Source of the DNA: Prionace glauca
Taxonomy: Eukaryota > Chordata > Chondrichthyes > Carcharhiniformes > Carcharhinidae
Direction: 5' to 3'
Assembly (NCBI GenBank): GCA_037974335.1
Contig: CM075760.1
Coordinates: 58,247,812 to 58,311,811 of the forward strand
DNA length: 64,000 nucleotides
Below are positions 1 through 9,293 of this stretch, piece by piece. Position numbers and translations under genes: made by a program. The notes under the pieces are model-generated. The model was not told where the DNA came from. It worked only from the letters and a program-made list of their open reading frames with translations, and did not search any database. Every line of letters starts with the position of its first letter. The stretch's first letter is position 1.

Positions 1-603
1 CCTATAAACCCATTAAATCTGCTGGAGACTGAACGAGATGCGGATAAATGCTCGGTGTCAAAATCGAACTTTCCCATCAGTGCACCTTATTTCTCAGAAA
101 GTATTTGACGGTGAAATCAGAGCAATGATAACATGTCTTTAACATCGAGGTTCGGATAATGTTGAGCAGTAAACTTAAATTTAACAATTTTCCCTTATCC
201 AACACGAGAAAGTTTAATGAGTGTTTCTGCCCGGATTCGAACCGGGGATCTTTCGCGTGTAAGGCGAATGTGATAACCACTACACTACAGAAAGAGCTGA
301 AGAGCAGTGGAGGAAATCTGCCTGCCTGCAATGTTCAACTGCGCTGTGATGCTGCAGGTTCCGATGGTCAGACTGAGAGCCCATGTCACTGAATTCAGGA
401 AGATAACCGTTATTTTCAATCTGATTGTACAACTTATCCCCAACATCAACATTTAAAAGCGTTCGTCTGGCAAATATCTAAGGGATCAATGATTTCTACC
501 CATTCATTAATGCATCATTTTCATCGTTCTTCCAATAATCATCCGCATTTTGTATCACCAGCGCTTTGTAACCTGTCGCTACCTTTTTCCGTTGTTCTTT
601 AAA
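1..603 (+). repeat. Left arm of a ~600-bp inverted repeat carrying tRNA-Val
   Basis: This stretch is a close reverse complement of 4158-4760: positions on the two arms sum to about 4761 along their whole length, and only scattered substitutions are seen. It contains a tRNA-Val(TAC) gene and its flanks. The first base pairs with 4760, so the arm continues to the left of the window. The two arms enclose about 3.5 kb with tRNA-Glu, tRNA-Asn and tRNA-Gly. Confidence 0.9.
222..294 (-). tRNA. tRNA-Val (anticodon TAC)
   Basis: Read on the minus strand this is a 73-nt cloverleaf with A box TAGTGTAGTGG, anticodon stem TTCGC/GCGAA around loop CTTACAC, and B box GGTTCGAATCC. The acceptor stem pairs except for the first position (C instead of the usual G opposite C72). 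It is the inverted-repeat partner of the tRNA-Val at 4467. No clear T-run follows within a few bases. The anticodon reading is certain; whether the gene is active is an inference. Confidence 0.9.
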
Positions 604-715
604 TGTGACATTTCCAATTCAGATACTAAAGAGGAAATCTCCCTGATACTGATTCCGACAGAACTGGTGCAGACCGGGAAGTAACACAGGATTGTTACAC
701 AGCAATAAATCTACA

Positions 716-787
716 TTCCCTGACCGGGAATTGAACCCGGGCCGCGGCGGTGAAAACGCCGAATCCTAACCACTAGACCACCAGGGA
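716..787 (-). tRNA. tRNA-Glu (anticodon TTC)
   Basis: The minus strand gives a 72-nt tRNA with acceptor TCCCTGG fully paired to the 3' strand, A box TGGTCTAGTGG, loop TTTTCAC (anticodon TTC) on a GC-rich anticodon stem, and an intact T arm with TTCAATT. It sits in the loop between the two tRNA-Val inverted arms. A decayed paralogue with the same flanks lies at 8046-8117. Confidence 0.92.
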
Positions 788-919
788 AGCTGGTGGGTGT
801 TTTATAAAATATAAATTTATCCATGAGCCACCAGTCTTTTGTTTTATTTCTACACAGGGACACAATCTCAGGACAAGGCGCTGATGATTTAGGAGTGAGA
901 TGAGGAGAAATTGTTTGAC

Positions 920-1075
920 TCAAAGGCCCGTGAATCTTGGGAATTCTCTATTCCAAAGGGTTCTGATGTTCCATCACTGAACACATTTCAGTTTGCGTTA
1001 GACAGATTTATGATCTATCCAGGAATGAATGGAAACAGGAATATGGAATAGGAACAAATGCTCAGCCACAAGTTC
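920..1075 (+). mobile_element. Old LINE 3'-end remnant
   Basis: The stretch resembles the end of CR1-type ORF2 (a degenerate 'LDRFM' segment) followed by A-rich sequence, as in the clearer copies elsewhere in the window. It is short and badly decayed, so family and limits are uncertain. Confidence 0.35.
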
Positions 1076-1290
1076 ATGTTTCGATTGTGTTTTTTAAGTT
1101 TAAAGGTATAATGGAAGCATGTATATAATGTTATATGTAACCTGTTTGAAGTCAGTTCTCGTTAAATAATGTTGGTAACACCAGATAACAGAACAGCCGG
1201 GAACAATTGACAGCTTTTTTTTATTGGCACTCACGGACCCATTGCCAACAGGCAACTGTTTACCCGTGAATGCTGATGGTGAGAAAATTC

Positions 1291-1364
1291 CGTCGCTGGG
1301 TTGTCTTAAACCACCAACCTTTCAGTTAACAGCTGAACGTGCTGACCAATTGCGCCATAGAGAC
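1291..1364 (-). pseudogene. Decayed tRNA-Asn (GTT)
   Basis: The minus strand aligns over its full length with tRNA-Asn and keeps anticodon GTT in loop CTGTTAA. The T loop has lost TTC (it reads TTTAAGA), one T-stem pair is broken and two acceptor pairs mismatch. The intact equivalent in copy B of the direct repeat is at 16830-16903. It is probably not a functional tRNA, although a TTTT terminator still follows. Confidence 0.75.
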
Positions 1365-1796
1365 AGAGGTAGCAACTCGTAAATATATTCTAAACTCGTG
1401 TGTTACTGGCCGCCATTCTATTTCTGAAAACCTGTTCCAGAACTGCAGCATGACCGCACTGTTTACAATTCTATACAAGTCCCTTTAGTTCCGTGGATCC
1501 TACAGCACTGCTGCAGTGTGTTGGTTATTCCCTTTCTCCTATGAACGGGCAGGGAAAATAAACCCACGTCTCTTACCACAGGGAGGAATGGGAAGGGAAA
1601 TGACCACCAGTAGCCCAACAATCCAATACTTTCCACTCAATCATCAATAACACCATTCACAACTGCACCACCTTCCGAATATTGCGATCCATTTCCCTTA
1701 GGATTTAGGTCCAAGACTTCATATTTCCCTTGTTTTCCCCCAATTTTGCAGGACATTCGCTCCAATACACAGAGTGAACGGAGAAAGAAGAAGCTT

Positions 1797-1867
1797 TGCA
1801 TTGGCCGGGAATCGAACCCGGGTCTCCCGCGTGGCAGGCGAGAATTCTACCACTGAACCATCAATGT
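1797..1867 (-). tRNA. tRNA-Gly (anticodon GCC), slightly decayed acceptor
   Basis: The 71-nt minus-strand sequence has the standard Gly body: A box TGGTTCAGTGG, loop CTGCCAC (anticodon GCC) and B box GGTTCGATTCC. Two G-to-A changes in the 5' acceptor strand (positions 1 and 7) leave A-C mismatches. The homologous gene in copy B at 17329 carries anticodon CCC instead, so the two copies differ at the decoding position. Confidence 0.8.
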
Positions 1868-2424
1868 TGCTCTTGCTCGTGATACCCCCACATGCTCTCT
1901 CTTCCTTCACACTCAACAGCATTGTAATTTCCTTACTTTGTCCTTTCGTTCCCCATTTATTAAGATTCGGATATTAAATAAATGCTAACCTCAAATACAT
2001 TTTGGACAAAATTCAATATGTCTTAGAAAATTTACACAATTTTGTCATTTTTTTCCATAAAATTCAGCATTTCTGATTTTGGAGAAAGCATTTCAAGCTG
2101 AGGTCAGTGCAAAGATAATATGACTGTAACATCGAGATTCTGATAATATTCAGCACCAAACTGAAATCGTACAGACTTCCCTCACCCTAGCATGTTTCAG
2201 ATGGTGATTAACTATGTTAGTCTGCACCTAAACCTATTAAATTGTCTTGTAGACTGGATGACTTGCCGATATGTGCAGGTGTCAAAATAGGGAAGTTTCT
2301 TTCCTGGCAATGCATCAAACAATTTATCATTTCTGATTTGACACAAAGTATTTGAGGCCGAGGCCAGAGCGAAGATACTATGGGTGTAACATCGAGATTC
2401 AGATACTGTTCAGCAACAAAATGC

Positions 2425-2730
2425 TCCGGCCCATGAAGGCATGCTTTAAGGTGCAAAGGGCAAGGTTTAAAGGAGATGGACATGGCAGATTGTTTGCACA
2501 GAGGGTAGTGGGTTCCTGGAACTCGCTGCCGGGGAGAGATAGTAGAAGCGGATGCAGTTGTGACTTTTACATCACTTGACAAGTACATGAATAGGATGGA
2601 AATAAACAGATATGGTCCCGGAGGATGGGGGGTTTTATTTAAGTCGGACAGCATGGTCAGTGAAGGTTTGAAGGGCCGAATGGTATGATCCTGGGCTGTA
2701 ATTTTCCCTGTTCTTTGTACTGCCATTTTT
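2425..2730 (+). mobile_element. CR1-like LINE 3' end (copy A)
   Basis: A plus-strand translation shows the C-terminal hallmark of CR1 ORF2, 'RFFxQRVVxSWNSLP' (here HRG/QRVVGSWNSLP), then a 3' UTR ending near 'cctgttctttgt'. A matching copy sits at 19540-19815 within copy B, so the insertion predates the direct duplication. It is heavily 5'-truncated. Confidence 0.65.
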
Positions 2731-3159
2731 CTTTACCCAAAACTGAGCCTCAGACTCTGTAGCTCTATATTTAGCCATTCCATCTCTGACACCTTCTCCA
2801 CTCACACAACCCTGTGAGATGTCTGTACTGATCTTATTGTGGCATCATGAGCGTTCCACATACAACATGACTTGTATCTATAAATTCTCATCTTGAACAT
2901 TTCAATTGAAATTTCAGGGCAAGTAGAGCTTTTTGAGCAGAATGGTTCAGATTCCGACCATCTTTAATGTGAACAAGTTGTTTCTGATTTCCCTACACAG
3001 GCTGTCTATTAAACAATGACTGAACACAGGGGGTGAATGTGAGAAGCTGAAGTTTCCAGTTGAAGAGGTTCCCAGTGTCTCTGAGCAACTGAACTGGGGA
3101 AGCCTTTGGGCAGAGACTGCGCTGCTGCTATTTCCCTTCCTGACCACCGGGGGTCGCTG

Positions 3160-3480
3160 TAACACGCCCGGGCGCTGCTCCGCCCAGTGTCACCTCTTGC
3201 CCACACCGGCCCGGCCGCTGCTCGTTGGCGGAACATCCGGGGCCTGCAGAGTGGCGGGGCCAGCGGCCATATTTCCGTGACGTCACCGTCAGCCCCTCCC
3301 CCCGTCGAGGAAAAAGCGACGGTTCAGAAATGTAGAAAGTGAGAGAAATTCCCACCCGGAAATCCCGCCCGGAGCGAAATTAAAATTAAATAAAATACAT
3401 ATTTTTATAAAGAGGCAGGTGGCGGAACCGCGCATGTGCGGTAGTATTTTCCCAGAGCGCACCGCGCGGGTGTGAAAAAC
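3160..3480. promoter_or_regulatory. CpG-rich promoter-like block with CRE (copy A)
   Basis: The block is much richer in CpG than its surroundings and holds a perfect palindromic CRE, TGACGTCA, at 3278-3285, a GC-rich run with cccctcccccc, and a GCGCATGTGCG NRF1-like site near 3430. No gene body can be tied to it. It is duplicated at 20255-20560 with the CRE preserved at 20371-20378. Direction is unknown. Confidence 0.55.
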
Positions 3481-3650
3481 AGACGGAATAAAAAACGGAA
3501 ACGATTTTCCCGAATGGAGAAGGAACCGAAAGTCTGACGGGTGAGGATGTGAATAATAATCATCAGAATTCAAAATACTAAAAGATTCAAATGTAACTGC
3601 CTGGGCGCATGTGCAGAAGGGGAATTCCCTCAGAGTGCAGCGCGCGGGAT

Positions 3651-3752
3651 CCGTCTCCCCTGGCAACGCAAAATGGCCTCTGGCCGTCTCCCCTGGCAAC
3701 GCAAGATGGACGCTGGCCGTCTCACTTGGCAACGCAAGATGGACGCTGCCGG
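3651..3752 (+). repeat. 33-bp tandem array, three units
   Basis: Units start at 3653, 3686 and 3719, each with core CTGGCAACGCAAGATGG or a near variant. GGCAAC is an RFX-type half site and AAGATGG matches the YY1 core. Copy B has four units. The array follows the CRE-bearing CpG block by about 370 bp. Confidence 0.85.
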
Positions 3753-3754
3753 CG

Positions 3755-4002
3755 GCGGGTGTGATTGTGGCGCAGGCGCAGTGAGGTCTGCCTGCAGCCC
3801 ATTGTCCAGATTGCCCCCCAGTGGATGTGGTGGGGAGGTGCAGCAGATGGAGCAACAATCCCAGTTTCAATGGGGGGAGAGAAGCTGCAATTCTGCTCCC
3901 TGTTGTTCACTCCTCTCCCCAGTCTCAGCATTGCAGAGTGTTTAAACAAGAGGGTGCATTGTCACAGCGGCACCTTGACCTGCAGTTTAGTTTTATTTAT
4001 TA
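3755..4002. other. GC-rich unique flank of the CpG block
   Basis: This stretch continues the duplicated promoter-like region and includes an NRF1-like GGCGCAGGCGCAG near 3770. No coding exon is convincing in any frame. The same sequence recurs at 20890-21118. Confidence 0.4.
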
Positions 4003-4155
4003 GTATCTCGAATAATTAGGCTTACATTCACACTGCAATGCAATTCCTGTGAAAATTCTCTAGTCGCCACATTCCTGTTCGGGAAACACTGATGGAGAAT
4101 ATGGCATGGTCAATGCATCTAACCAGCAAGTCTTTTGGACTGCTGGAGGAATGCA
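4003..4155 (-). mobile_element. SINE fragment (V-SINE type), truncated at a junction
   Basis: The sequence matches the tail half of the minus-strand SINE at 21119-21415 (…AAGTAGGCTTACATT… and the 'tcttttggactg' core). It stops at the point where the 4158-4760 inverted arm starts, so the rearrangement cut through it. Confidence 0.75.
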
Positions 4156-4157
4156 GA

Positions 4158-4760
4158 GAACAAGAACAAAGAAAAAAGGTAGCGACAGGTTACAAAGCGC
4201 TGGTGATACAAAATGCGGATGATTATTGGAAGAACGATGAAAATGATGCATTAATGAATGGGTAGAAATCATTGATCCCTTAGATATTTGCGAGGCGAAC
4301 GCTTTTAAATGTTGATGTTGGGGATAAGTTGTACAATCAGCTTGAAAATAACGGTTATCTTCCTGAATTCAGTGACATGGGCTCTCAGTCTGACCATCGG
4401 AACCTGCAGCAACACAGCGCAGTTGAACATTGCAGGCAGGCAGATTTCCTCCACTGCTCTTCAGCTCTTTCTGTAGTGTAGTGGTTATCACATTCGCCTT
4501 ACACGCGAAAGATCCCCGGTTCGAATCCGGGCAGAAACACTCATTAAACTTTCTCGTGTTGGATAAGGGAAAATTGTTAAATTTACGTTTACTGCTCAAC
4601 ATTATCCAAACCTCGATGTTAAAGACATGTTATCATTGCTCTGATTTCACCGTCAAATACTTTCTGAGAAATAAGGTGCACTGACGGGAAAGTTCGATTT
4701 TGACACCGAGCATTTATCCGCATCTCGTTCAGTCTCCAGCAGATTTAATGGGTTTATAGG
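4158..4760 (+). repeat. Right arm of the tRNA-Val inverted repeat
   Basis: Reverse complement of 1-603 (see that entry). It begins directly at the broken SINE and includes tRNA-Val at 4467. It is also the first part of a 1182-bp tandem unit that repeats at about 5432. Confidence 0.9.
4467..4539 (+). tRNA. tRNA-Val (anticodon TAC)
   Basis: This is the same 73-nt gene as at 222-294 but on the plus strand: loop CTTACAC, intact D and T arms, acceptor CTTTCTG against CAGAAAC with only the terminal pair mismatched. The two genes look identical across the tRNA body, which suggests recent duplication or gene conversion between the inverted arms. Confidence 0.9.
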
Positions 4761-5430
4761 TGCAGACTAATATGGTTCATCACCATCTGAAATATCTGAT
4801 AGTATTGTGTGCTCAAACAGACAGATACAAGTGATAGTGTAAGTGAACTAGAGGAAATGGTGCACATTTCACAGATGAATCATTTTTAAAAATCGTTTTT
4901 CATCTCCAACAAATAGGAAATGTCACTCAGACAGATGAGGGAATCGAGACTCAGCGCGGATCTACTGGGCTTTCCTGTAAAGGGCGGAAATGTATGCGTC
5001 CATAATAAAAAAGGCACAAGTGTCACGAACAGATAATTTTTGATTTTCCTCCATTTAAATGTATTTGACTTTGTTTAAAAGCTGACGATAGTCAATCTCA
5101 AAATTGTGATCTGTATTACCCGGAGATTCTGTTGGTCAGTTATGTTTTCAATTCAGTAATGTTCAAGTTCATTTATATTCAATTCATAATAAAGCCATAT
5201 GTGTTAAATAATACATTAATACTGAATAGTGACACAAATACTGAGTACACTTGTACAATGAGCTTTGATAAGGTGTCATCTGGACTCGAAACGTCCGCCC
5301 TTTTCACTCCTTACAGGAGCTGTCAGACATTGGGAGATTTTGCAGCATTTTCTCTTTTCCCATCCGCAGTCATTCGTTTTTATCACTGAATAATTGATTG
5401 AGATTATTCGAAGGAAGATGAGAATCATGG
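4760..5430 (+). other. AT-rich spacer, no gene seen
   Basis: Nothing coding is evident. The stretch is repeated in diverged form at 5950-6625, including a dispersed repeat segment at about 5278-5375. Confidence 0.4.
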
Positions 5431-5648
5431 AATAATAAATGAGTAGAAATCATTGCTCCCTTAGATATTTGCCAGACGAATACTTTTAAATGTTGATGTT
5501 GGGGATAAGTTGTACAATCAGATTGAAAGTAAGGGTTATCTTCCTGAATTCAGTGACATGGGCTCTCAGTCTGACCATCGGAACCTGCAGCAACACAGCG
5601 CAGTTGAACATTGCAGACAGGCTGATTTGCTCCATTAGTTTTCCAGTT

Positions 5649-5720
5649 GTTTCTGTAGTGCAGTGGTTATCACATTCGCCTCACACGTGAAAGGTCCCCG
5701 TTCGAAACCGGGCAGAAATA
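5649..5720 (+). tRNA. tRNA-Val (anticodon CAC), T arm one base short
   Basis: The 72-nt sequence has an intact acceptor (GTTTCTG/CAGAAAT), D arm and anticodon arm with loop CTCACAC, so the anticodon is CAC. The T arm reads CCCCGTTCGAAACCGGG, one G fewer than the usual CCCCGGTTCGAAACCGGG, which shifts the T stem pairing. It is the tandem paralogue of the TAC gene at 4467. It may be a weak gene or a pseudogene. Confidence 0.7.
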
Positions 5721-6697
5721 TTAATTAAGGTTTCTCATGTGGGGTAAGGTAATATTGTTTGATTTCAGGTTGTTGCTCAACATTATCCAAACCTCGATGT
5801 GAAAGACATGTTATCATTGCTCTGACATCAAAGTTAAATACTTTCTGTGAAATAAGGTGCACTGACGGGAAAGTTCGCTTTTGACACCGAGCATTTATCC
5901 GCATTTTGTTCAGTCCACAACAGAATTTAATGGGTTTCTAGCTGCAGACTAATATGGTTAATCAGCATCTGAAATATCTGATAGCAGTGTGTGCTCAAAA
6001 AGACAGATACAAGTGATACTGTAAGTGAACTAGAGGAAATGGTGAACATTTCACAGAAGAATATTTTTAAATCGTTTTTCATCTCTAAGAAAGAGGGAAA
6101 ACCATTCAGACAGATGAGGGAATTGGGACTCAGTGCGGATCTACTGGAATTTCCTGTAACGGGCCGGAATTTATGCGCCTGAATGTTTCAAACCCCTAAT
6201 AAAAAAGGGACAAGAGTCACGAACAGATAATTCCTGATTCTCATCCTTTTAAATGTATTTGACTTTGTTTAAAAGCTGACGATAGTCGATCTCAAAATTG
6301 TGACCTGTATTACCCGGTGATTCGATTGGTTCTGTTGGTCAGTTATATTTTCAATTCAGTGATGTTCAAGGTCAGAAATATTCAATTCATAATGAAGTCA
6401 CATGTGTTAAATAATGTATTGATACGAAATATTGAAACGAATAGTGATTACAATGAACTTTGATAAAGTATTATCTGGACTCGAAACGTCCGCCCTTTTC
6501 ACTCCTTATAAGTGCTGTCAGACATTGTGAGATTTTGGAGCATTTCCTCTTTTCCCATCCGCAGTAATTTGCTTTTATCACTGAGGACATTTGGTTGAGA
6601 TTATTTGAAGAAAGATGAAAATGATGCATTAACGAATGGGCAAAAATGAGTGCTCTCTTAGATATTTGGGAGACGGAAGCTTCCCCTTCGCCAGACA

Positions 6698-6770
6698 GCC
6701 GAAACAGCTCAGTTGGGAGAGCGTTAGACTGAAGATCTAAAGGTCCCAGGTTCAATCCCGGGTTTCGGCA
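6698..6770 (+). tRNA. tRNA-Phe (anticodon GAA)
   Basis: A 73-nt tRNA with acceptor GCCGAAA paired to TTTCGGC, A box TAGCTCAGTTGG-like (CAGCTCAGTTGG), anticodon loop ACTGAAGAT and T loop TTCAATC. One A-G mismatch lies in the T stem. A TTTT run occurs about 15 bases downstream. All features needed for function are present. Confidence 0.93.
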
Positions 6771-7164
6771 GTATTCCGTTGCTGGTTTTCTGTGCTATCT
6801 GCTAATTAGGAGCACATTTTGTCTCGCACAGTCTTCAAACATCAGTTCACACAAATTGCAACAGACCAAATACCCATCGCAATTTCCACCCTGCCAGATG
6901 TTGTTATATTTCCTCCTTGTTGGATTCCAGTTTTTTAAAAACTTCCTCTATTTCTAAACATTCCCAATGTTAATGAAAGGTGATGGAGGTGAAGGTTTAT
7001 CTTTGTTTCCTGATGCACACATGCCATGTAACGTCCTGAGTTTTTCCAACCTCATCACATTTCAGTGCAGATGTCAGGTCCGCTTTTACATGGCAGTGAA
7101 AATACATTTAGTTGACCTGCTGTTTCATCCAAAACAATGTATATTTGCATTACCTCTTTTGATT

Positions 7165-7450
7165 CCTCCAGAAGAAGGCCATTCGGCCCATCGAGTCCGC
7201 ACCCACAACAATCCCACCCACGCCCTATTCCCCGTAAAGACACATATTTACCCTTCTAATCCCTCTGACACTAGGATCAATTTAGCATGGCCAATCAAAC
7301 TAACCCACGCATCTTTGAAGCCTGAACACCTGGAGGAAACCCACGGAGGCACGGGGAGAACGTGCAAACTCTGCACAGACGGTGACCCGAGAACCTGAGT
7401 CCCTGGCGCTGTGAGACATCAGTGCTAATCACTGTGCTACCGCGCTGTCC
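7165..7450 (-). mobile_element. tRNA-derived SINE (HE1/V-SINE type)
   Basis: On the minus strand the tRNA-like head (…TAGCACAGTGATTAGCACTG…) lies at the right end, followed by the conserved central 'ggtttcctcc' domain and the tail 'atgggccgaatggcc' near 7180. The copy is full length but diverged, so it is not very young. Confidence 0.85.
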
Positions 7451-8045
7451 TTTCTACTGCATTCAATGTTACTGCAATTCACTCCATTCAAAGTATTAGC
7501 ATCAATCTGTGATAAACCATCCTGTGGTAATTCTGCTGAATAACATTAAATTATCACCGTTAATGGACCATGCAACGTTGGACGCCTTTGATTTGAAACT
7601 TTGCTGCTTTTCTGGGTGAACTCCAGCTCTCCATTCCTCCCGCAATGTCACCGCTCAAACTGAGTCTTTCTCCTTCCCACATTATTAAACTCACAGTTAC
7701 TGGTTTCTGAATGAAAACTGCCTCCACTTCGCTGGGGGTGGGAGACTTTACCAGTTCATTCAAGTAAACGTTTTCTTGTCATTGAATCAGAGATTTGGGC
7801 ACAGATCTGCGAGATTTTTGTGTCGGTAGAAACAATAAATTTTCCCCCATTAACAGCCAGACTTTAACCCGTATCAGTATTTTGAATCATCAGCACTTTC
7901 TAGCCTATCGCTCTCTTATTTTCTTGTTGCTTCTTTACATGTGACTTTTCCAATTCAGGCGCAAGCAAGGGAATCTTCCCCACACTGATTCTGACAGTTG
8001 TTGACCTGAAGGAACACAGGATTGTTGTACAGCAATAAATCTACA
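7451..8045. other. Intergenic, duplicated tRNA flank
   Basis: No gene is visible. 7870-8045 is a diverged copy of about 555-715, the 5' to 3' flank of the tRNA-Glu(TTC) gene. Confidence 0.4.
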
Positions 8046-8117
8046 TCCTCTGAGCGGGGATCGAACCCGGGCTGTGGCAGTGAAAACGTCAAATCCTAAC
8101 CACTAGACCACCAGGGA
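8046..8117 (-). pseudogene. Decayed tRNA-Glu (TTC)
   Basis: The minus strand keeps the A box and anticodon TTC (loop TTTTCAC). It has a broken anticodon-stem pair, a T-stem mismatch at its outer pair and an acceptor mismatch. Flanking sequence is shared with the sound tRNA-Glu(TTC) at 716-787, so it is a duplicate that has started to decay. Confidence 0.7.
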
Positions 8118-8449
8118 AGATGACACAAGGTCTTTAAAATATTCATTTATCAATGACTCACCTGCTTTTTAATGTATTTCAGGCTTTTTATTCACCAATT
8201 GCAAGTTTATCCTTCACATTTTATCCTTCACAAAGACCTTGTCTTTCTCAAAACTGAGTATGTCATGTCTCTATCAGATGAGAAAACACCACGCTGGTTA
8301 GTAATATGCTGTGTACACTCTCTCAGTAATGACTGAACTGGGCCCAGTCTGCATTCATATTAGTACAGGTGCTGTATCGATATCTGGTGCATTCGGCTCT
8401 GTCTCTGTGTTACTGCACAAAACCCATCCCTCATTTATATTACAACAGA

Positions 8450-8640
8450 TCATATTAGTTGGATTGGCCATGCAAAATTGCCCATTATTTTCCCGTTGAA
8501 TATGTGGATTAGCCATGGTAAATGGGTGGGGCTAATGGGGATAGGGCAGAGGGGAGGACCTGGGTGGGATGCAGACTCAGTGGGCCAGATAGCCTTTCTT
8601 CTGAACTGTAGGAATTCTATGGTTCTATGTCGAAGAAATA
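8450..8640 (+). mobile_element. 3' part of a SINE (HE1 type)
   Basis: Plus-strand tail with 'tgggtgggatgcagactcag', 'tgggccagatagcc' and 'ggaattctatggttctatg', the standard 3' end of the elasmobranch SINE. The tRNA head is missing. Confidence 0.75.
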
Positions 8641-9293
8641 TCATAGACATTTGCGTGCTTATTTATTTTAAATAATCTATTTTCTAATAACCCCCTTTGG
8701 TGAAATGATTTTTTCAAGCAATTCCCTTCAGTTTTCCCAGTGATAACCTTCAGCCCATCTCTGCCGTCCCTGAATACATGGAAACACCAAACAGTTCATG
8801 TGTTTCAACTGAAGAACATTTAAGATGTAAGCATTTATTGACAACCATTCTGTTGTGTGTTCTTGCAAACAAAATGATTTCAGCCTCACTATTTTGTTCC
8901 CGGTGTTGATTTATCTGTCTTTAGAGATCTGCTGGAAAACGGATAGACTGACAATGTGTGACAGCAATACTCACAACGGTTTCAACTCTCTTCAGTTCAG
9001 CAACACATTGTTAATCAATGTTCCTTTCTTTTGCCAAGGTGCATGAACCAAAATGTTTGCCTTCATTCGGATTTTTTAACATGCATAAAAAGGACAATAA
9101 CCATATAATTTGCAAGAAAAGATGAAGTCATCTTGTTTGTTCAGAGACTGTGATTCATGTCCCTCAGCACACGGTTTAATTGTTCCAATGGGGACATTAG
9201 AAGATTTATAAATAGGAATTTTCACTGTGTGTGCAATATTGTTTAACTGGGAGTGGTCTCTAGTACAGTCAGCGATCATTGAATTTCAGAGCC
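8641..9293. other. Upstream region of the GPCR gene; nothing recognised
   Basis: AT-rich sequence without tRNA, SINE or LINE signature. No clear TATA or CpG promoter can be assigned to the GPCR. Confidence 0.3.

Larger units (their letters stand above)
1205..4155 (+). repeat. Long direct repeat, copy A
   Basis: The block is colinear with copy B at about 16770-21275. The shared order is tRNA-Asn, tRNA-Gly, a LINE 3' end, a CpG-rich block with CRE, a 33-bp array and a SINE. The 1963-4155 part matches 19056-21275 closely. Copy B has about 1.57 kb extra (17490-19055) with tRNA-Gln. Copy A ends abruptly inside a SINE, exactly where the inverted-repeat arm at 4158 begins, which marks a rearrangement junction. 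Confidence 0.88.
4250..6640 (+). repeat. Two tandem units of about 1182 bp, each with tRNA-Val
   Basis: 4250-5430 and 5432-6625 are diverged direct copies. Matching landmarks, such as the start of the tRNA-Val genes (4467 and 5649), are 1182 bp apart. A third, partial unit start (about 6600-6690) leads into tRNA-Phe. Each unit also carries a short dispersed repeat reading 'ctcgaaacgtccgcc', common in this kind of genome. Confidence 0.85.

Noticed and set aside
6967-7398. 143-codon open frame
   Set aside because: It reads through the antisense of a SINE (7165-7450), so it is not a gene.
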